This document shows, piece after piece, positions 57,385 to 64,000 of a DNA stretch of 64,000 bases. A program made the translations under genes and the position numbers. The notes under the pieces were generated by a model. That model searched no databases and had not been told where the DNA came from. It was given only the letters and a program-made list of their open reading frames with translations. Numbering within the stretch: the first letter of the stretch is position 1; every line of letters begins with the position of its first letter. Source of the DNA: Myrica gale (taxonomy: Eukaryota > Streptophyta > Magnoliopsida > Fagales > Myricaceae). The stretch lies in contig OZ005618.1 of NCBI GenBank assembly GCA_963930655.1, positions 8,516,001 through 8,580,000 of the forward strand, in the 5' to 3' direction.

Positions 57385-59361
57385 GGATTTTTCACTTGTT
57401 GACCCTTTTTTTGGGGGTTCTTTTAAGGTATTGAAAGAGGCGGCTTTGTTTCAGAAGGTTTGGTGGAAGATCACCTTCCCTATCTGTAAGTTATTCGTTT
57501 GTGTACCATTGTAACATTTACGACTGCAGTCATCCTCCGTTTTTAATGAAGAGATGTTTCCTGTATTCGAAGCAAAAAAAGTGTAAATTCGCAGTACGTG
57601 GTGCATTTATGCTCGTCTAAGCAAAGCCAGTCCGTGGGTTTCCCACAACTGCCATTGTAAGGGTCCCAAGGGCTTATTCTTGAATGCAAGTTATCGTTGT
57701 ATCCATGCCTTCGCATACACACACACACGGAGAGGGTGAGAGAGAGAAAGCGTGCTTCAAACAGGAAAGCCATGTATAAAGCTAGAGATGAAGTTCTGTC
57801 TCGACTATGCTGCTAAAATCTTTTGCTGTGGGTTTCAAGCTACGAGGTCTTGTAATTACTGTGGGCTCTTCCTCTGTTTTTCCACTCATCTGTGATGATT
57901 CATGATCCAGTTAATAGAATCTTTTTTCCCAGTTAATAGAATCAATTCAACAAAATATATACCCAGAAGTCAGTACCACCCCTGTGAATCGAAGACCACT
58001 TGCCCTTTCAAGATTGGGTTGGGCAGCTCTGGAGCCTGCGAAAGATTCTGCCAGCTCACAGATAACGCTTCGACCAATCTCGACAATGGGGTCTGCATTA
58101 AAATTCTGGAAGAAAAGAAGAGCCATCTGCCACTTCCAGACTGCCCGTCGTCACTCCGGCTTCGAAGGCAAGCGAAAAGCTGCACAGTAGTGGACCTTGT
58201 GTTTCTGCTCTGTAACTAAAGCACTGGACCACTCCGCTTTAATCTGGCCTTCACCATATTTTATTACCAGGGCTTATTTTATTGCAGAAAAACAAATATT
58301 TTCCCACACGTGTCTTGTGTACGCTTTCAAAGGACCGCATCCTTGTCAACTTGGATATTGATTAGCTTATATCTGTGGACTTTCTGATGATATAAAAATT
58401 AAGGCTCATCTAAGAGCCCGAGCTGACTGAGCCCAATAGGCCTAATATTATAAATAAAAAGAGGAATTCAATTTTTGTCATTAGATTTTAATCATGAATT
58501 GGTTATATTTTTTTTCCAGCTCTCAATCACTGACTTTAGGCTAATGTGACGATTTGGTCCTTCCGTCATTTGACCGTCTGTTTGACTAACGGGAGTCATC
58601 CACGTCTGTAGCTCTGCTTAGTCACCTAATAATTTTTCGAGTCACTCCTCGATCAGTCTAAAACGGTAGACGCTTGCCTTATCTATTATTGAGTTCCAAA
58701 CCTAGTGACCAATAATGAAATTTCATCGACTCAATAAGCTATAAATTTTTAGTGACTAATTCGTAAAATGATCCAAAACCTAGTGACCAATCATGAAATT
58801 TTCCTAAAAAAAAAGTTAGCAAAATTGCCCATCTCAATGTATACGTAAAAGGAACCGCCCATAACTATAAACCATCGATAATCGCGACTCGTCCATAACT
58901 AAAAACCGCCCCACAACCTGACGGTTACTATCCACAAGAATGATTATGAGAAGTGGGGGAAGAGTGGTTAAGAATAAGGAAAGATATAAAAAGAAAGGCA
59001 AGGACCATGAAAGAGGTATGCAAATACACTATTTATGAAATAAGCTTAGAAATTGTGACAAATGGCTAACTTTAAGTATCGAAGGACACAACCTCTCTCG
59101 AAAGGGAAAAGTATCTAATCGTTTTGTGTGTGCAGATTAGCCGCAGGAAGGATTAGCAGCCGGTTGAAGATGTCGCTAGAATCACTGGTTCCAACACGTG
59201 TGAATAATATTCTTCATTGGTCATGAATTAGAAAATTAGTGGCCAAATTGTACAAGATATTCGTCGTATTGGTTAAATGTTATTGATTTTATTGAAGGGA
59301 TTACTTAATATTCATTTCACAGTAGAGTTCTCGTGCATACTTCTTTGTTCCTATTTTAATC

Positions 59362-59392
<31 letters not shown>

Positions 59393-60484
59393 AGATGTTA
59401 ATGTTTCTCGGAGTTATTAGTAATTATAAATATAACTTTTTGTTTGGTAGTAGCAGTTTCAGAATCTAAGTGGGAAATGAACATGACAAATTTGGATTTG
59501 AATTGGGCTTGAAAATTTTAAAAGTAGCTTGTTCCACTTTTGGGTAAACATGATGATTTAGTGTTGTACTGACTGGTCGTTCTATAGGCTGTCCTCCATG
59601 CATGCAACTGAAAAAAAGAGAGCGCATTTGTTTCTAAAATTTTATTATTATTATAAAAATTTATTTATCTTTATTTTTTCATAATTTTTTTACTGTATCT
59701 AAAATGTTAACGTAGTTAAAATTTTTGTTTTCAAAAGGCATGTATATATTAGCCCTAAAAATGTTTTCAACATATTAGCAGTAGGGAAAGAAAAAGATTT
59801 GAATGTTGACGCCGAACAGAATAGAGATTATTCTGCGGGCTAAGACAATAGGTAATTTGCAAGGAAAAAATGGAGAATTCAACCCAAAATTCAGAGAACA
59901 CTCTCGAATTCAATAAAATTCTTACTATTCGAGAATGAATCAAAACAACCTACAAGTCGGGTTAAAATAGCTGAAAATCGACCCTTCATAGGATTTTACC
60001 AAAAATAGCAAAACCCTAAAAGTCTTACCAAAACGAAATACGGAAAGAAATCAAAAGATGACAAAAAATCTGGCCCAAATCGGGTTTAGAATTATTTCCT
60101 AATCGATAAATAGAAGATTACCATAAATAACAAAAAATAACTAAAAATAGAGAAACAAAACGAGGTGTACCGAGCGTAGCTGGGTGGCCATGACGTGCGC
60201 GCTGAAATTAGCTTTCCGAATTAGTGTTACGGGCTCGAATCAGATACTTGTAGCCAAAGTTATGGCAAAAAAACCGACACGTGCACGGAAACCGCATCAA
60301 TTAGGCTAGTTCACGATTTATTGTCATCCTTACACTGATCCTCCTGCTCCAAGTAATTCAGCGTCATCAATGATCAATCTGACAGCTCGACATCGTCTGA
60401 CTTGGATCTCCTGCATCAAATGTCCTTATGACAGAACATTTCACGACTATCCATGTGGTCGTCGAGATGAAAAATAAATGAAGC
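57385..60484. other. PUB13 3' UTR and unassigned intergenic region
   Basis: The 3' UTR probably ends near 57550. A short AC repeat lies at about 57718-57728. Bases 58000-58200 are GC-richer with overlapping ORFs on both strands and share a 22-bp run with PUB13 exon 4. Bases 58500-58830 contain repeated 'cctagtgaccaat' units typical of a MITE remnant without clear ends. No gene is called. Confidence 0.5.
59363..59389. repeat. (TA)n microsatellite
   Basis: About 13 uninterrupted TA dinucleotides. Confidence 0.95.
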
Positions 60485-61805
60485 ATGGATTTCCGTGCCC
60501 TACTTTTGTTGCACTTCGGATCCCGCAGTAGAGCACCAACCAGCACCAGCAGTAGTCCTCTTTATTTCTTCCCTTTTTCTTTTACCACCCATCAACATTT
60601 TTCGGAATTACAGAAAATGCATGTTTCCGCTGCCATGACGGACTATGAGAGAGAGAGTCTGTGCTTTTTCTTGTATGGCTGGGCACGTTCTTGCGGGCAG
60701 CTTTGGTCCTTGCAAAAGCAAATCCATGCATTTGATTCCTTTTCTTTTTATAAGTCTACCAAGTACCAACTACAGTTGGATTTGAATACTTTTGTTGGTA
60801 ATTATTAGTTTGGAAGAAGTGCTCTCCTTTCAAGATCAAAATTTGAAGGGCTTAGGAGGTAGAGGAGGCATATTATAAAGCTATCAGAACGAAACTTTCT
60901 GCAAGTCTCATGGTTATTTTGGCCATAGAGTCGTGGTTATTTTGTTTTTAACTAAATGATCAGAGGATTAACTCCCGTGAAAAATAAAAATATAACAAAA
61001 ACCAATAAATAATAACCTGTACAACGTTAAAACCAATCAATCACAGTAAGCAAATTGAAATCCAAGGGAGAAAAAAACAGTTTAAAAAGAAAAAAGAAAA
61101 AAGAAAACTAGATCTTGTCTCCAATTTGAGCTCCGGCCAAAAGAACACTTCCTCTACGCTACGGTACCGTATGAGTGACTCACTTTACATTAACAAACAA
61201 AAAACGAGAATTCTCGTCTTGTCATGGAGTTATCATAAATGGTGGTACATTCTAGGCTAGCATAGACGACTTGTCGACTTCGGTTTGGTTGAAAATGGAA
61301 GTTCGATCGTCGTTTTGTTTGAGAGTTTTTTTTTTGGAGTTTTCGTAGATTGTTCCCTTTCACCTCATCATTCAGTCTCGCACCCCCGCCAATATGTACG
61401 TCCCATCTATTATGACAAAATCTTCTTTTTCTGGTCTGATATTATTACAAAATCATGAAGAGTAGTACTACTGTTTTCGTGTGAAAATGATATTATTATG
61501 CCCCTCTTTCCTTGTCTCTGTGTGTTCGACACATGCATGCCTAAATGTCTGAGCAAACTGTTTTCTTGGGGAGATGACAACGGAAAACAATTAAGGACGA
61601 CCTATTATGAAAGAAGGGGAAAACAGATGTAGAAGAAAAACTGATGAAAGGAATAATCTGCAGCTCTCAGATCATGGATCTCGAAGTAGGTTCCTTGAGA
61701 TTTGGATTTTTCCATAAAATGCTAATGTGGGAAGGAGAACCGATGTGCCTCAGAAATGTAGCTGAATCATCACTTTTTGGTCGTAATTTCACGTTAGAGA
61801 TATAC
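60485..61805. other. Unassigned intergenic region upstream of the possible exon pair
   Basis: No supported gene. The plus-strand ORF at 60485-60808 has no known domain. Confidence 0.4.
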
Positions 61806-62085
61806 CTCTGCTGGTAAAGAACTTGGTGGATTGCACCTTTTGGTGGAAGCAGGATCAAGTTCACAGAAAGCACTCTCTAGGGGAGAGAGAGAGAGAGAGA
61901 GATAGAGAAGTATAAACCAACACAACAAAGTACCGGGACTGACCGACAATGTAGCCAATTGAAGAAGCTCCACTGCAACTTCAACGTCTTCTTCAAGTGG
62001 TGGAAGATGGCAAAATCGCATAACATCAACTGATGTAGCATAATGCGCGCGGATAAACTTCTTCGAATTTTCCCAGTTAGCGTTT
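61806..62085 (-). other. Possible exon pair of an unrecognised gene
   Basis: Exon A ends with FIRAHYATSVDVMRFCHLPP and then LEEDVEVAVELLQLATLS at 61944, followed by a GT donor. A 67-bp intron with a CT-rich tract and CAG-type acceptor leads to exon B (61876-61806), which reads RVLSVNLILLPPKGAIHQVL and ends at another GT donor. The frame is kept. I do not recognise the family, and no further exons were found, so this may be a fragment of a decayed gene or chance. Confidence 0.3.
61882..61909. repeat. (GA)n microsatellite
   Basis: A GA run that forms the polypyrimidine tract of the possible short intron on the minus strand. Confidence 0.9.
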
Positions 62086-62712
62086 CATGATAAGTGTGCA
62101 AAGTTAATAATTATTGCCAAATTGCATCTCAAATGCAAGCCTGAACAACATTAAAGCTAGGACATATAGAGCAAACAAAGGTATAATTTATGTGGCCTCT
62201 CTATCCGCATCCTATAGTTGGATCAATCACTGATCTTATGAACAGGTTCTTGCGCAACTTTTGGTCATAGATATTCTTGCAGTTTCTCTTTGATACATAC
62301 CATTGATGATAATGCGTGTGGATGAAGAAACATTAATATTGGAAAATAAGTTGACAAGATCTTATGGGAACAAAACTCAGTCTTTTATACAATACAAACC
62401 CCATCACCTCGCACACACAATACGTTACAAGCAAGACCACACAAAGAAAACCAAACATACTAATTAACAAAAGCACGTGAATACGAATTCTACCACATTC
62501 GTTTTGTTCTTCCTCAGATCATGCAATATAACGAAAGAGATTCCTGAATTCGGCCTTAATTTGTAATTTCATCGTCTTAAGACAGTTCTGGCGTTGGGAG
62601 CAGCATCCAATTCGAAGTTGTTTTGTGGGAAATCGATCTCGTCTATAATAAATGCTGGATTAGATCTTTAGCTTGATAGTGAGTTTTTGAGCACCGAGAA
62701 GTATCAGAATTA
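62086..62712. other. Dof gene 3' flank
   Basis: Probable 3' UTR of the Dof gene near 62712-62550 on the minus strand; otherwise no feature is recognised. Confidence 0.4.
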
Positions 62713-63802
62713 TCACAGATGGCTTGTGGAAGAGTGAACACCTGATAAATCTGACCATGCAATTCCTCCCGGCCAGTTGAGACCCAAAACGTTTCGCCCT
62801 TCATGCCTTTCTTCCGATTTTATCACTGGAGGCAGCTGAGAAACCCTAGAACTTGACGTCATAGTCCTAAGCTCAAAATCTCCAACTAAAGGAGATGGTG
62901 CTTCAACACCTTCACTTGGAAGCTGTGAGTATAAACTTGCCGGTGACTCAAAGCCACCCAAGAAAGGAAATTGCTGCAAACGCCACTGATCCACTACTCC
63001 ACTAGATAAGATTGTGTTGCTTCCACCTGAACTAGTTCCAATCTGATACCCCATATCAGTCTGTAACTGTATGTCTCTGAAGTTTAATCCAACATTTCCC
63101 CCAGCATAACGGCTAAGATTCTGCAAAGGGGCCATGAAGGATAATTGAGGATCTGATTGCTGTGGAAAATGACCAATTATCTCTGAGGTAAAGGCAGAGG
63201 GAACTGCACCACCAGAGTTGGGACCTGTTTGTCTCTCAGCGGCAGCCTGAGATTTATGGCGACTGCTTTTGTTTTTCTTGTTTCTACGGCAGCCTCCACC
63301 CACTGGAACATTTCTAAGGGCACCCCCTTTTGTCCAGTAACGCCGACATGTCTTGCAGTAGTGACGGGGCTGAGAAAGGTTGTAATTATTGAAATAGCAA
63401 AACTTAGTGTTGGTGGATTCACACCTGGGACACTTCAGAGCTGTTTCTGGCTGCGGTATCTTGGCTAACCTGGCTCGATCAGACATTGAACCAGGCCTAA
63501 TCGAGCCAGCACTGGCACCGGCATGGTGGTCTGGCTGGGGCAGTAGCAGAAGCTGTGGATTTTGACCTTCACTTCCTTGATGATGATTTGGTTGCTGCAA
63601 AATATAGCGCCCATATAATTAATTATGAACCATAAAGAAACAAATATATGGTATATTCAAGAAGAGATCACAAGAGAATAGGAATAATTATCTTTTTAAT
63701 CTGCTTTTCTTGGGTTCAGAAGATGTGGATGAAATTTGAAGAAAACCCTACCTGTTGCCAATTGTGAGTATCTAAATAGACTGGAACAGACGAGAAAACC
63801 AT
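62713..63802 (-). CDS. Dof-type zinc-finger transcription factor
   Basis: Two exons on the minus strand (63802-63752 and 63594-62713; 157-bp intron, phase 0) encode about 310 residues. Exon 1 gives [17 protein letters not shown], the classic short first exon of one Dof subgroup. The Dof finger is at about residues 72-121. Its four zinc-binding Cys are Cys72, Cys75, Cys97 and Cys100 (CPRC...YCKTC), and [15 protein letters not shown] and [20 protein letters not shown] are fully conserved. Dof proteins bind AAAG sites in the nucleus. The basic stretch [13 protein letters not shown] after the finger suits a nuclear localisation signal. The tail is Ser/Gln/Gly-rich with a conserved Trp near the end ([12 protein letters not shown]). 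The exon structure and C-terminal motif resemble the OBP3/Dof5.1/Dof2.4 subgroup, but the exact orthologue is not assigned. Confidence 0.95.
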
Positions 63803-64000
63803 GGTTTTGATCTTTTTTTCTTTTATAAAGTTTGATGGGTCTTTTGGAAATATGGTGGAGAATCACACCAAGGGAATACCAGAGCGAAGAAAGAAAGGAA
63901 AAAGAGAATTAAAGAGGAAGAGGAGGAAAGCAGTAGCTAAGAGAGGCTTTTGTTTACTTTGCTCTTATTCTCTCATTCGCATCTCTTTTTGTTTTATTAT
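63803..64000 (-). promoter_or_regulatory. Dof gene 5' UTR / start of promoter
   Basis: Pyrimidine-rich on the minus strand (ctttcttcgctctggtattc, cctcctcttcctctttaatt), as is usual for a plant 5' leader. The promoter proper is outside the window. Confidence 0.4.

Noticed and set aside
57902..58219. Cys-containing ORFs downstream of PUB13 that could suggest a small secreted peptide
   Set aside because: No signal peptide, no spaced cysteine pattern of a known family, and competing ORFs in other frames.
60485..60808. 107-residue plus-strand ORF
   Set aside because: No domain, Ser/Phe-rich low-information sequence and no conserved start context.

Overview
The window is nuclear DNA from a flowering plant, probably a eudicot. 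The evidence is GT-AG split genes with phase-consistent exons, plant-specific families (Dof factor, PUB13-type U-box/ARM ligase, class I small heat shock proteins, DUF674), and dense plant-type transposons. Roughly two thirds of it is mobile-element sequence. Five protein genes look intact: two class I sHSPs, a DHHC S-acyltransferase, a PUB13-type E3 ligase and a Dof factor.

Layout. 0-2.5 kb: tail of a DUF674 gene, a Mutator-like MITE sitting in the upstream region of the first sHSP, then that sHSP. 3.57-10.88 kb: a complete-ended CACTA (En/Spm) element with 3-bp GTA target duplications, carrying decayed Transposase_24-like and Transposase_32-like genes plus a duplicated C-terminal piece, interleaved with arrays of a GTCCGGAC/GTTCGGAC-type motif. 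12.4-13.9 kb: a 749-bp tandem duplication holding an extra LTR. 13.3-18.1 kb: a small, decayed Ty3/gypsy element on the minus strand. 18.3-20.7 kb: a second DUF674 scrap, an sHSP promoter with no gene behind it, and a second sHSP, so the DUF674-sHSP block was duplicated and later spread apart by transposons. 22.07-24.51 kb: DHHC gene in ten exons (minus). 25.63-26.96 kb: a MULE-type foldback element with 9-bp target duplication. 27.1-36.1 kb: two L1-type LINEs facing head to head. 36.4-40.6 kb: remains of a Tat-lineage gypsy element (gag and protease, pol lost) with a coiled-coil ORF on the opposite strand. 44.4-45.8 kb: dead hAT (DUF4371-type) transposase. 47.2-47.6 kb: another MULE-type MITE. 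48.4-51.9 kb: a 3.5-kb MULE-like element with a PB1-like transposase N-terminus and a two-exon GRF zinc-finger gene. 52.5-57.4 kb: the PUB13-type gene. 57.4-62.7 kb: mostly unassigned. 62.7-63.8 kb: Dof gene (minus).

The intact host genes share no obvious pathway. Heat-shock chaperones, a membrane S-acyltransferase, an E3 ligase of the immunity/flowering type and a Dof regulator are simply neighbours in a transposon-rich stretch. I found no convincing new defence or metabolic system. The most unusual items are the modular CACTA element, the MULE-like element carrying a GRF zinc-finger membrane protein, the orphan heat-shock promoter, and the antisense coiled-coil ORF of the Tat remnant.
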